Assembly: GCF_037325665.1 (NCBI RefSeq)
Contig: NC_090259.1
Coordinates: forward strand, 39,476,697-39,540,696
Direction: 5' to 3'
Origin: Littorina saxatilis
Taxonomy: Eukaryota > Mollusca > Gastropoda > Littorinimorpha > Littorinidae
DNA: 64,000 bases
Shown: in pieces, positions 20,915-33,792 of the stretch
Numbering within the stretch: position 1 is the first letter of the stretch
How the letters are laid out: the number at the start of each line of letters is the position of its first letter
Made by a program: the position numbers and the translations under genes
Notes under the pieces: generated by a model
Told to the model about the DNA's origin: nothing
Databases searched by the model: none
What the model saw: the letters and a program-made list of their open reading frames with translations, nothing else

Positions 20915-23251
20915 GCATCCCGTCAAACAAATCATAAATGCATAAAATGTGGCAAAACACATGAAAAACGTAACTGTCCGGCGTTTGGCAAAACATGTTA
21001 CAAATGCGGATACAAAAATCATTTTGCAACACATTGCAAGAGCAAGAAAAAGGTACATGCCATGCAGGAACATGACACAGATACAGAAGAAGAAGAAGAT
21101 CTGTACGTAAGTGCTCTGTCAAGCACTAAAGTAAAAGACAATGAGCTGTTTGTCACAACAGATGTAAAGGGGGTCACAGTCAAATTTAAGGTTGACACGG
21201 GGGCACAGGCCAATGTCATGCCCAAAACTGTTTTCAAACGAATGAAAAACAAAACAACCCTCAAAGACACAAAAACAAAACTCACAAGTTTTACGGGAAA
21301 CAAACTCAAAGTTTGTGGAAAGTGTACTCTTCCAGTGATGGGAGAAGAACTGACTTTCTTTGTTGTAGACACAGATCAACATGCCATTTTGGGACTTGAT
21401 TCCACCACAAAACTGAACATAATCAAAATTATGACTGTCAACACAGACATGGTGGACAAAGAATACGCAGATGTATTCAAAGATCTAGGGTGTCTGGACA
21501 AACCACATAAAATCCAACTTGATCCAACAGTCAAACCTGTCATTCAACCTCCGAGAAAGGTTCCGTTTGCACTCAAAGATAAAATCAAGGCAGAACTTGA
21601 TAGGATGGAACAGTTAGGGGTTATTGAAAAACAAGAAGGTCCAACAGAATGGGTTAGCAGTATGGTCGTGGTAGAGAAACCAGATAAAAGCCTGAGAATC
21701 TGCATGGATCCAAAAGATCTAAACGTTGCGGTGAGACGTGAGCATTTCGCTCTGCCTACCGTAGACGAAGTAACATCGCAGCTTCAAGGAGCTGAAGTTT
21801 TCACAAAGCTAGACGCACAAAGTGGATTTTGGCAAATACCACTAGACGAAGAAAGCTCAAAACTTTGCTGCATGCAAACACCGTTCGGGCGGTATGTCTT
21901 CAAAAGACTGCCGATGGGTCTTGCTAGTGCTAGTGAGGTGTTTCACAAAACAATCAAACAGATGTTCAGCGACATTCCGAGAGTCGACAACTGGATCGAT
22001 GACATTCTCATTTGGGGTCGCAATCAAAAAGAGCACGATGAAGCACTAAAAGCAACGCTCAAAAGAGCAAAAGACTGCAACTTGACACTCAAAAAGAAAA
22101 AATGTGAATTTGCACAACCGGAGATCAAGTATGTAGGTCACATCATTGGCAAACAGGGTATCAAACCAGATCCAGATAAGATCAAAGCGATACAAGACAT
22201 GCCAAAACCTGAGTCAAAGAAAGAACTGCAAAGACTACTGGGAATGAGCAACTACCTAGCCAAGTTCTACCCAAACATGACAAATACAACAGCACCACTC
22301 AGAAAGCTGTTACTGAAAAATGTAGAGTGGCACTGGGAACATGAACATGACAAAGCACTCATGGAACTCAAGAAACAGTTAACTTGTTCACCAGTTCTCG
22401 CACACTACAATCCAAACAAACCTGTCAAAATCACCACAGACTCATCATCTGTAGGGATAGGTTGCGCACTTATACAGGATGATAAACCAGTAGCGTATGC
22501 TTCAAAAGCACTTACACAAACTGAGCAAAACTATGCACAAATTGAAAAAGAAACACTAGCCATTGTGTTTGCCTGTGAGAAGTTCCATCAATACATATAT
22601 GGAAAACAGTGCGAGGTTGAAACAGACCACAAACCAATAGAAAACATCTGGAGGAAAACATTAAACCAATGTCCTCCAAGGATACAAAGATTCATGTTAA
22701 GACTACAGAGATATTATGACCTGATCATAAAATACAAACCTGGGAAAGAGATGTACATTGCAGATACACTGTCAAGAGCAACACCCAAAATGCAAAAACA
22801 AACATGTATCTCAGGAAGAAGAGATTCTGAATGTACATTGCAATCATTTCATGCAAAATATTCCAGTCTCGCAAGACAAACTTGAGGAAATCAAGAAAGA
22901 AACACTAGAAGACACTGAGATGAACCAACTCAGAAAGCAAATCCTCAAAGGATGGCCGACAAACAAACATGAAGTAGACAAAGACATTAAACAGTACTTT
23001 CAATACAATGAAGAACTGAGCACGATTGATGGTTTGATCTTCAAAGCAGACAAAATCATCATTCCAAAAACAATGAGGAAAGAGATGCTCAAAAGAACAC
23101 ATGAAGGTCATCTGGGCATGGAAAAATGCAAAAACCGAGCAAGGCAGATAATGTTCTGGCCCGGTATGTCAAAACAGATAGAAGAAATTGTTTCAAAGTG
23201 CAGTACATGCATCACACACAGAAACAAACAACAAAAGGAACCACTGATCAA

Positions 23252-23306
23252 TCTCGTCCTGATATGGCTCTGCGTAGTCGGCTGGACGTTAAGCAACAAA
23301 TAAACA
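23252..23306 (+). repeat. SINE 3' fragment inside LTR element
   Basis: GATATGGCTCTGCGTAGTCG through TTAAGCAACAAATAAAC matches the SINE tail at about 12168-12222. Directly followed by AACAAGAAGGGC copy 3. Confidence 0.6.
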
Positions 23307-24087
23307 AACAAGAAGGGCAAAGCCCATACGACTCACATGCTTTACACATTTTTCCTACCAAAATACATGTGACCTTAACCCAAGGTCAAGGTCATCCAAG
23401 GTCATGCAACACAAAGCTGTTAATTCAAGACATAGGAAGTACAATGGTGCTTATTGGCTCTTTCTACCATGAGATATGGTCACTTTTAGTGGTTCACTAC
23501 CTTATTTTGGTCACATTTCATAAGGGTCAAAATGACCTTGACCTTGATCACATGTGACCGAATGTGTCTCATGATGAAAGCATAACATGTGCCCCACATA
23601 ATTTTTAAGTTTGAAACAGTTATCTTCCATAGTTCAGGGTCAAGGTCACTTCAAAATATGTATACAATCCAACTTTGAAGAGCTCCTGTGACCTTGACCT
23701 TGAAGCAAGGTAAACCAAACTGGTATCAAAAGATGGGGCTTACTTTGCCCTATATATCATATATAGGTGAGGTATTGAATCTCAAAAACTTCAGAGAAAA
23801 TGGAAAAAATATGAAAAATAGCTGTTTTTTAGGCAACATTTATGGCCCCTGCGACCTTGACCTTGAAGCAAGGTCAAGATGCTATGTATGTTTTTTGGGG
23901 CCTTGTCATCATACACCATCTTGCCAAATTTGGTACTGATAGACTGAATAGTGTCCAAGAAATATCCAACGTTAAAGTTTTCCGGACGGACGGACGGACG
24001 TCCGGACGTCCGGACGTCCGGACGTCCGGACGGACGGACGACTCGGGTGAGTACATAGACTCACTTTTGCTTCGCATGTGAGTCAAC
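23307..24087 (+). mobile_element. AACAAGAAGGGC element, copy 3 (short form), inside LTR element
   Basis: Same ends as the other copies, but lacks the roughly 70-bp segment after CACATGC (goes straight to TTTACACATTTTTCC), as in copies 4 and 7. The CGGA/GTCCGGAC tract is long here (about 23983-24040). Confidence 0.92.
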
Positions 24088-25668
24088 AAAAACTGATCAA
24101 TCATGATATTCCAAATGCACCGTGGCAAAAAGTAGGCACAGACTTATTCCACTGGAATGGTCATGATTACTTGCTCGTAGCTGACTACTACTCGAAATTT
24201 CCAGAGATAGCTCTACTCACAGACATAAAGAGCAAGACGGTCATTTCACACATGAAATCTATCTTTGCCAGACATGGCATTCCACAAGAGGTAGTTTCAG
24301 ACAATGGGACACAGTACACCAGTGAGGAATTCAAAACATTCTCAAAACAGTGGGAATTCAAACATACAACATCCAGTCCCACCTATCCAAAAGCAAATGG
24401 TTTTGCAGAAAGAATGGTACAAACCATGAAGAATCTTCTGACAAAAACACATGAGAGTGGAGAAGATTTGTATTTAGCAATGCTTAACTACAGGTCTACA
24501 CCAGTCAACAACACAATGCCATCACAAGCAGAATTGTTGACAAACGAAAGTTCAGAACAAGACTCACTCTCAGAACGAAACCAAAGAAAAACAAAATCAT
24601 GAGAGAAATGAAAAGACAAGAAAAATCAAAACAACAGTATGACAAACATGCAAAATCACTTCCAGATTTGCACACACAAGAGAAAGTGTACATGAGAAAC
24701 AAAGAGGACAAAATATGGGTGCCTGCAACAGTGCAGAAAAAAGCACAAACACCAAGATCATACATTGTTCAAACAGACACAGGTACATACAGAAGAAATA
24801 GAAGTGACCTACTCAAAGTCAACACAAAGTCAAACCAAGACACACCAATTGAAAACACAGGTGAACAAACAGATGCAGATACAAATCAAAACAAACCTGA
24901 CAGTCTGCACAGTTCACAAAACAATGAAAATGAAACTCTGGCAAAAAACATAGTGTCACCAACAACCAAAACATCACAAACAGAAACACAGGCGCATGAA
25001 AAAAGCCCTAGGATTCAAACACCAAAAACAACTAGAAGTGGAAGAGTGGTGAAAATGCCAGTAAGAATGAAGGATTTTTTCATGTGATTTGTAAATGAAA
25101 GAAAGAATGAAGAATTGTTTTTGTGACATAAATGATATTGAGGTGATTGATGTATGAATGACTGTATTATTCAGGAAAATATGTACCAGAAAGGATATAT
25201 ATTTTGTTTATTTGAATTGTGTCATACTCTTTTGTGACATTGAATGTGGAGTAAGGGGAATATGTGTTACTTGGAACAGTGACACGTGTGTAACATATGC
25301 AACTGGAGAAGTGTTGAAAAGTGACGCAAAACAGCGTGGAAGGACTTTTTAGTTATAAGTGAACAATGAGGACATTTGTGACACAAATCGTGAGAAGAGA
25401 AAGACAGTTGTGACGCGCAACAGAATTCAAGGACTTCAAATATTTGTGTGAAAGGAAAAAATTGTTGTTTTGAATTATTGAAAATAATTGAGGGGCAGTT
25501 GAATGGATGTTGCATAAAAATGTTAATCAAACAATTAACATTTTAAAAGGAGGATTTTATACTGTGAGTTATAATGTTAATCAGAAAGATAACATTATAG
25601 AAGGAGGGGGATGTTATATTGTGAATTAAAATGTTCATCAGACAGATAACATTCTAGAAGAAGGGGGA

Positions 25669-25874
25669 TGTTATATTGTGTACTATGTCACTATTGTATT
25701 GTGTACTACGTCTCAAATATGTTGTGTACAACGTGACTATGTTGGGAGAGTGCTTCCCCTTTGGTCTGGACAGCTTGGACAGTAAAGACGTGTTTCGAAC
25801 CTACTCCAGTTTCAAGCATGTGTGTATGAATGCATACGTATCAACACACACCCATGCAGACAAGAAACACAACA
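25669..25874 (+). repeat. 3' LTR of the Ty3/Gypsy element
   Basis: 206 bp, 2 differences from the 5' LTR, followed by the target duplication GGCCC at 25875-25879. A purine-rich tract (AGAAGAAGGGGGA) lies just before it. Confidence 0.93.
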
Positions 25875-25879
25875 GGCCC

Positions 25880-26411
25880 TTTCACACAATTCAGGGTTAA
25901 AATGCCATTGCATTAACCTACGCAAGTCACTCAAAGTTATCGTGACTCCTGTATGAAACTCCTGGTATGGTCACGCGGTTTGTTTGCTAAAGGGAAGCAA
26001 CTAGTCCATTCAAGTCAGTTCAAGTTGTGTGTGGCCCGAGATTTTTGTTTATTATCAACAGTTAAAACACCATCTAGAAACGCACAGCAACAAGCAAACT
26101 TCTCAGCATAAAGAAATGAAGAGAATAATAATCAGCTTATAAAAAGACTGGAATTTTACAAATAAGGCAAGTATGAAGGGAATATGTCAGATGAGTGCAG
26201 GGATGACTAGTGCGTGTTATTCATAATGCATTGCTACTATGAATTTATCAGCATAATTTTTTTTATCTACGAATAATTCTGCCTGTGTGCCTGTTGGTGT
26301 TATGCTTTTCTCTGAGATCTGCTTGAGCATACGATTCCAAATGTGTGTGCTAAGGGTGACAGTTTGTGTACTTGTAAGTGAAATGTGTATGTATGGTTTG
26401 CATGAATTTAT
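25880..26411 (-). other. 3' UTR / flank of PDIA3
   Basis: Lies downstream of the PDIA3 stop on the minus strand and should hold its 3' UTR. An AATAAA occurs at 26403-26408 on the minus strand (from AAATAAATTCATG), but this is only a few bases after the stop, so it is probably not the poly(A) signal. No other feature recognised. Confidence 0.4.
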
Positions 26412-26537
26412 TTAGAGCTCAGTCTTCTCCTTCTTCTTCTTGTCACCCTTCTTCTTGCCCTTGCGGTCATATCCTTCCAGTTCGTTGGTTGCCTCCTTGG
26501 CTAGATACTTGATTAAGTCGTCAACTTCTTGCCCACC
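26412..26537 (-). CDS. PDIA3: PDIA3 exon 13 (C-terminus, KTEL)
   Basis: [20 protein letters not shown], then a Lys-rich tail ending KKKKEKTEL and TAA. Acceptor TTCAACAG, phase 0. Confidence 0.96.
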   Translation of the reverse strand, partial: GGQEVDDLIKYLAKEATNELEGYDRKGKKKGDKKKKEKTEL

Positions 26538-29500
26538 CTGTTGAAGAAAGAAACATCAATGTTATACTGTAGTACATTAAAATGGCAATGTTTTTGGCAT
26601 TGAGAAAAAACAAAAATCTCATACCCCAAAAAAGAAATTCCATGTTTAAGTAGACACATGACCAGACCTGGGAACCCCTGTTTTGCACTTGTAGCATTCT
26701 CAAAGAAACTTGGCGTATTTTAAGAAAAATTAGTGTACTCCACACATCATTCAAACCTCCCAAATACTGGATTGGTTTAAGTTCAGGCATGGGAACAGGA
26801 AATCATCAAAAAGGAGGAAAATAATGTGGGGATGCGGGGGCTGATATAGGCCCCTGCCAGGGGGTCTGGGGGCGTTGCCCCCCGAAGCTGAGGGTTTTTG
26901 GCATTTTTGCACACCTAAAACGTGCACCAGGAGACACCATAACTTTACAAAACAGTGCACGTGAAGCTGCAGTAATTTCTCACCAATGTGTTCAAAATCG
27001 TTAACAGAGAGCTCCACTGTGTGTTCGTTTTAGACTTTGCCTTTCGTCAACCAGATCGAAGTCTTCACTCTCTCCTCAAGCCAACCAAAATTCCATTTGT
27101 TTTTCACACTTGAGTCGATTTCAGCCGCAAGGGCCTTATCGCTTTTCGTAATTCGTCGATGCATGGTGACCAAAATGGCGCGTGGTCTAGAAACTGCACG
27201 ATCCGTAAAAACAAAGAAAGCGCTCGGAAATCTTCGGCAAATTTAGGAACAAGCATAAAACCACTTGCTGGGCTGTTTCCGACAGCATTCTTATCATCCT
27301 CGGGTTCTACTCGGCAAATTTCGTACAAGCAACATTCAGTCCAAATAAGAATACGCCAATTGAGAATAAACTATCGCCGATGGAAGCTGTTACGCAGATA
27401 AATGTACCATTTCAGGACTGCGAAGAATGAACAATCAACTTACCTCATACATTTTGGGACTGGATTTGCTGCCCTTGGGAGCAAAATATAGTGTTGGGAA
27501 TCTGAATCAAAAATGTTAAAAGAAATGTATCAGCACAAACATTCAAAACAGCACGGCAACGGACATTATGTTTTTCAATGGCTAGCTCAGTAACAGATTA
27601 AATAGCACAGAAATAAATATAATAAGCATAGTCTCTAGTTCCATGAAAGTGAGAAAACAAGAAGGGCAAAGCCCATACGACTCACATGCTTTACACATTT
27701 TTCCAACCAAAATACATGTGACCTTGACCAAGGTCAAGGTCATGCAACACAAAGCTGTTAATTCAAGACATAGGAAGTACAATGGTGCTTATTGGCTCTT
27801 TCTACTATGAGATATGTTCACTTTTAGTGGTTCACTACCTTATTTTGGTCACATTTCATAAGGGTCAAAGTGACCTTGACCTTGATCATATGTGACCAAA
27901 TGTGTCTCATGATGAAAGCATAACATGTGCCCCACATAATTTTTAAGTTTGAAACAGTTATCTTCCATAGTTCAGGGTCAAGGTCACTTCAAAATATGTA
28001 TACAATCCAACTTTGTAGAGCTCCTGTGACCTTGACCTTGAAGCAAGGTAAACCAAACTGGTATCAAAAGATGGGGCTTACTTTGCCCTATATATCATAT
28101 ATAGGTGAGGTATTCAATCTCAAAAACTTCAGAGAAAATGGGAAAAATGTGAAAAATAGCTGTTTTTTAGGCAACATTTATGGCCCCTGCGACCTTGACC
28201 TTGAAGCAAGGTCAAGATGCTATGTATGTTTTTTGGGGCCTTGTCATCATACACCATCTTGCCAAATTTGGTACTGATAGACTGAATAGTGTCCAAGAAA
28301 TATCCAACGTTAAAGTTTTCCGGACGGACGGACGGACGGACGGACGGACGACTCGGGTGAGTACATAGACTCACTTTTGCTTCGCATGTGAGTCAAAAAC
28401 TGTAAACACAGAGTGAAACCTTTTTGTATCTTAATTCTTTTAGTTAAGTGTTCTCAGCAGTCTATATAAACATGTGATAAAGGGAGAAAAATCATACAGT
28501 TTATTTTTCAATTTGTTGTACTCACCCTCTAACTTCATATGGAGAAGGAGCGTCATCTGCTGTGGCGTCCATCTTTGCAATGGTGATCTCTGGCTCGTCT
28601 TTCAACTTGAAAACACAAATATGCAAGTAAATAAAATGGCATTTCCTCTCCTTTCTTTTTTTTTTGTTTTTTTTGTTTTTTTTCCCTTACACCTTGTTCC
28701 TTGTCCCGGTGTGCTCTCACGCCGCCCCGTCCCTGCACTCACTGCTCCATCCACATCTGAATTTCGTTCCGCTGCCAGACTTGCCGATTTTACAGACGCT
28801 CCAGGGAGGGATGTCGGGTCGTTGCGGTAGGCTACCCTCGGAAGATGACACTGCACTTCTGCTGAGTCACTTCGACGGTGTTCAGTAGTGGGTCTGTCCC
28901 GAGCTAACGGACGCAGCCCACTACCTACTATGCCCCCTACTAACGACATTGACTGCTAAGTCGCGGAGCCAGACTGAGTGAGGGTCCCCTCCAGAGAGCA
29001 GACAGCCACCACGTCCCTCCGTCGACCCCCCTAAAACGTCACACGTTGAAGACTGACAGCAGAAGTACTTTTCAGGGAAGGATGGAACAGGAACACTGAG
29101 ACCAAGGTCACCATGAGAGCTCCGGGCATGAAGGGCCACAAGAGCAAGGACAATTTATAATTTTTGGATGATTAATGAGATGAGGATGATTATAATGATG
29201 ATGCTATGGATTTCCAATTTTGGTTTGAGACTACGTGACAGGGCAGCACTCTACGCTTACTGTCATAATATATCCTGGTGTCAACCAGGCCCGAGAACTG
29301 CAGCACCTGCGGTGTTGGTCAGGTAAACAGAACCTGAGCACCCTCAAAGTCGCATTCGTTAAGTGAATGACACTCGGCTGTGTGATTCCAGCCTTCCCAT
29401 AGGAACCATAGCACTTCCACTCTGGGTAGGAGCCGACCGTAGCCCGAAAAACCCACATGACCCTGATGGGATTCGAACCCACGACCTCCCGGCCCACAGT

Positions 29501-32500
29501 CCGATGCGCTAACCACTGCGCTACGGGGGCCGGTTTTTCCTCTCCTTTCTGGTTTCACAGATAAAGGACACGTATGAGTGCATTCTTCACCCCCCCAAAA
29601 AAAACCAACAACAACAACCTTTCTGCTTACTACATTCCAATATTCTCACTGGTTAATACACAATGATGTAACTTAAAACTACAGATTCCATTTGGTTTGA
29701 GCTGCATATAACCCTTGGGGAATTTGTGTAGGAATCGCAGTGTTTTATACTCTGTTTACATTTTTGAAATGATTTTAATGGTATATGACAACTACTTTTA
29801 ACATTAAACTCTCCTTTATGGAGTACAGGGCTAATGTAGCTAACATTCTTCGTACTATGAAGTCGAGAGCATGATTCAGCAAAGGAAAAGGTTGTGTCTG
29901 TTGTTCTATATAATAACATTGCGTCTCTCCCCTGAAACTAGCATATCAGCTGACGTGCTTGACTTAAAAGTGAAGTGCTGGTGCTTCAATCCTTTATGAT
30001 CAAAGCCCTAGATAAATAACCAATGTCAGTAATATCATTCATCATTATTCGTTTCTAATTCCTTAGCAAAGACACTTTGCAGGGCATGAAAATATACATG
30101 TCTGCCATGGCTTTGTCGTCGTGGAACTCACCATTTCAGCCAATTCTTCTAACTTAGGAGCCAGGGTCTTGCAATGTCCACACCAGGGAACATAAAACTC
30201 AATGAGGACATCTTTCTCTGGGTCGTTGACAAGGTCATAAAAGTTTCTGTCGACAGCAGTCTGTCAAAAACAAAAGAGAAAAGTCAGACATTTAATTTAG
30301 AATAAAACAGTCATTTCTAGTAAGCATCAGTATTTTGCTGGTCAACTTGATTAACATCTGTTAATGACTTGGGGGGGGGGAGGAAACAACAACAACCTCA
30401 ACCAAAAAAACAACAGGAAAGTGTGGGTAGTTTGCTGCAGATGACTAGCCTAAAGGAGGTTAGACTTGGCAGCTTGACTCGCAATGATTGCCCCTCCCAT
30501 TATTTTTCTTGAAATTTGTTTTTTCTGTCGAACCAATTCTTTCTTCTCATCAGGGCCGGACTAGGCTAAGAGGAGGGAGGGGGTTGCCAGTGGTGGTCCA
30601 GGGGGATGTTCCCCCTGGCGGGGTCAAGGGGCAGAGCCCCTTGTGGGGGTCAGGGGGCAAAGCCCCCTGAAGCTGATGGGTAGGTCATATTCTGAGATAG
30701 GAAAATGGACGCTCCTTGCACGAAACGGCATAAAATAAACAATAATAAAAAATGTTTTAAATAAGTGAGGTACATGTTTAGGCTAGGGGTGGTGGGGGGG
30801 GGGGGTTGCGCAACCCCCATAACCCCCCCGGTAGTCCGGCCCTGCTCATGAAGCCATACACTTTCCTTGAGCGTGTCTGGTTAGTGTAGGAATGTAAGAA
30901 TGAGTAGTTCTTACAAATCTGATAGACTGAAAAGTCTTTGAAAATACTCATCAGCCGATTGTTTCCATTCCTAAAGACAAAACTGGTCGAGTTCAAAATT
31001 CTGCACACATCCTAATGTCACCTCCTAGATCAAACTCACTTACAATTCCACTAGATACTTCTCTTCCCCAACTCTCAATTATTCAGTAATCTGTCTTCTT
31101 AAAACATATCTGCTCTTTTGATGCTCCTTTTCTTAGCATATTCAATCACTGAGCTTTTCAGGTATGAGTTTTTAATGCGTCTGCCGCCTACCTAGCTTGC
31201 TGTGAACTTTTCCAATCACAATGTTAAGAAAAAAGAGTTACCTTCAGTGGACCGTCATTGTTTGGAATGGGCCCTGACTTGAAGAAGGGCTCGACAGCAT
31301 CATCAAGCACATCACGTACAAATTTCTCTAATGACTCCATGCTGCAACACAGTTTTCATGGCTGGGTTTTAAGACTTGCACACAAATACTGTTAACATAC
31401 ATTCTAATCAGTCCTTGGAATTTGTATCACAGGGGAAATTTAAATTTCAGAAGTAGTTGGGAGAGACAGAAAGAAGAAGAGATGGAGAAAGAGAGAGAAG
31501 AAGAGTGATACAGAGGACGAGAGGGAGAGTGCAAGTCATGTTGTAAAGATGAAATGGTTTAATACACCTTTCTTTTCCTCCAAACGGTCTTGTGAAATCA
31601 CCACAGATCTGTTTAAGCTTTTGCACTGGAATCCCTTCACTTGGATACATATAACAAATCTACAGCCCGATTTCTTTGTGCAAAGAGGGAATTCTTTTGG
31701 ACGAACGGCTTTTGTAAATGACACGTTCTATGTCAATATGTGAAATAAATTCAGCAAAGTAACGTTGGTCTGCACGGGAAGCAGCTTGGTGATGGCGTAC
31801 CTCATGTTTCATGCAGGAACTAAGGCACCTTTCAAAGCCTTCCAACGTCATCTTACAGAGAAATCTTTGTCTCATACGGATAACATTTTTAAATCATGCC
31901 TTGAGAAAATGTAAGCTCTACGCCCTCACGGCAAAGCCATTAGGGGCATGTTACACGGGCAAACCCGGCTTACCTTGTCGTCCCACCCATCATTATATTC
32001 AGAGACATAGTGAGAGTGAAACTAAAAGAGCAAGAGGGGGGAAAGTAAGGGAGCCAACAAATTACAGAGATAGGAGCGTGAGTATGTGTGTGTGTGGAGG
32101 AGGGGGGGGACTTACGAAAATGGATCCTTCATGTTAAATTTGCGGCTGCGATCAGCATAGGCACAGACAAAAGGTTTCTCAGTATTATAATCAATCTGGC
32201 CACACTTCTGCAGCTCTTCCCAGTGCTTCTTCCTGTCGCTGATGGCGAAGAAGGCGCTGAGGCCCTCATCTCGCAGCTTCTTGGCTACCTTCATTACCCT
32301 GTACAGGGAAAAAACAAGCAACTACATTTTCAGATTTAAATAGAAACCGATCAAGAACAATCCATGAGAATTGAGATCGAGAGACTACAACATAAGTAAT
32401 TTATGTTGGCAAAAGTACACACCCTTTAATGAACTTGTATCCCTCCATGTATAAATCTGTCAGACTCCCATTATCTTTAATAATAATAATAATAATAATA

Positions 32501-32702
32501 ATGGTGATTTCTATAGCGCTTTCGAACACACAAAGCGCTTTACAAAAGCAATAACAACATCATTACCAGAATGACGCCATTGACGGAATAGAACACAATC
32601 ATAAACACTTTACAACAAAAACCCAAAACAAAACATAAATGTTACAAAAATCCAGAGGCTCTTACAGGAACGAACTCCCAGTATACACAACAATTATAAT
32701 GT

Positions 32703-32746
<44 letters not shown>

Positions 32747-32758
32747 ACCCACACATGT

Positions 32759-32800
<42 letters not shown>

Positions 32801-33753
32801 AACATTGTTCATCCGAAAGTGCACATCTGCCGTGTAAAGGCAGAAGGAAGCAAGTCCATGAAACATAGTTTCGAGAAAATCGACATTTTCTGTTTGCATC
32901 ACTGATTTGGAATGAAAAGCTTTAAATGATTTTTTTGTTTGCTGATAACATGTAGGGCATTATTGTGCGTTTCTGCTATGAATATTAAAACCCCCATTTG
33001 ATTCATCACTCAGAAATAATGATTTTTGTGGACTTACTGCCTTTTGGCGAATTAATTCCCTAAACTCATTCACCCAAAAATAATGGTAAAAGGCAGTAAG
33101 AGGACATACTGCTTTCTGCCAAATTATATCCCGACTTAAATCTTATTTTTTAAAAATGGCAAAAAGCAGCATTGGACTTACTGCTTTCTGCCATATTATA
33201 TCCTGGTCGATATATCTGGCTGAGAAAAGGGCATAGAGCAGCAAGTGGACTTACTGCTTTCTGCTAATTTATTATCTCCAAAAATTGAAAGTAAAAGAAA
33301 ATACACGCAACACTGCTTTTGGAACTTTTTTTCAAATGTGACTTTACGTCCAGTGATTTCGTGAATTTCTGAATGCACAAACAACTTCCTTGGTGAACAA
33401 TTTGTATTTTCTTTTGTGATTAACTGAGACAAATGTTCCCGTTTTCTTAAATTTCAACACATGCTCAAGTTAGTCTTTGTCTTGGTTCCTCGTTTTGCTT
33501 ATCATTCTGTGGTCGCTCACTCATGATTAACTGTATTGTTAATCCGTTCTTGTGTCATTGATATCGTTTAAAAATACCATTATTTTTATTACAAGTCTTG
33601 ATACTCTCTTTTGATATTCACAAGACAAATATTGACTTGAACGCAAGTCTTTTAACATTAAACTAAAAATCTAAGAAAACGTTTACACACACACACGCTT
33701 TTTTTCTTGCTGCTTGTCTGTAACACACACAAACACACACACACTCACACACT

Positions 33754-33792
<39 letters not shown>

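Larger units (their letters stand above)
18914..25874 (+). mobile_element. Ty3/Gypsy LTR retrotransposon, young but broken
   Basis: Two 206-bp LTRs (18914-19119 and 25669-25874) begin TG and end CA, differ at 2 positions (about 1 percent, so a recent insertion), and are flanked by the 5-bp duplication GGCCC. A primer-site-like TGGTGTCAGAAGT follows the 5' LTR and a purine tract precedes the 3' LTR. Parts in order: gag-like region (about 19190-20110), two CCHC knuckles (about 20935-21050), aspartic protease (about 21195), reverse transcriptase (about 21540-22130), RNase H (about 22430-22750), integrase zinc-binding part (about 23085-23215), integrase core (about 24120-24470) and a basic tail. 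The order places it in Ty3/Gypsy, perhaps a Mag-like clade. It is not whole: the coding region is interrupted by several later events, including two AACAAGAAGGGC elements and SINE fragments. Confidence 0.93.
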
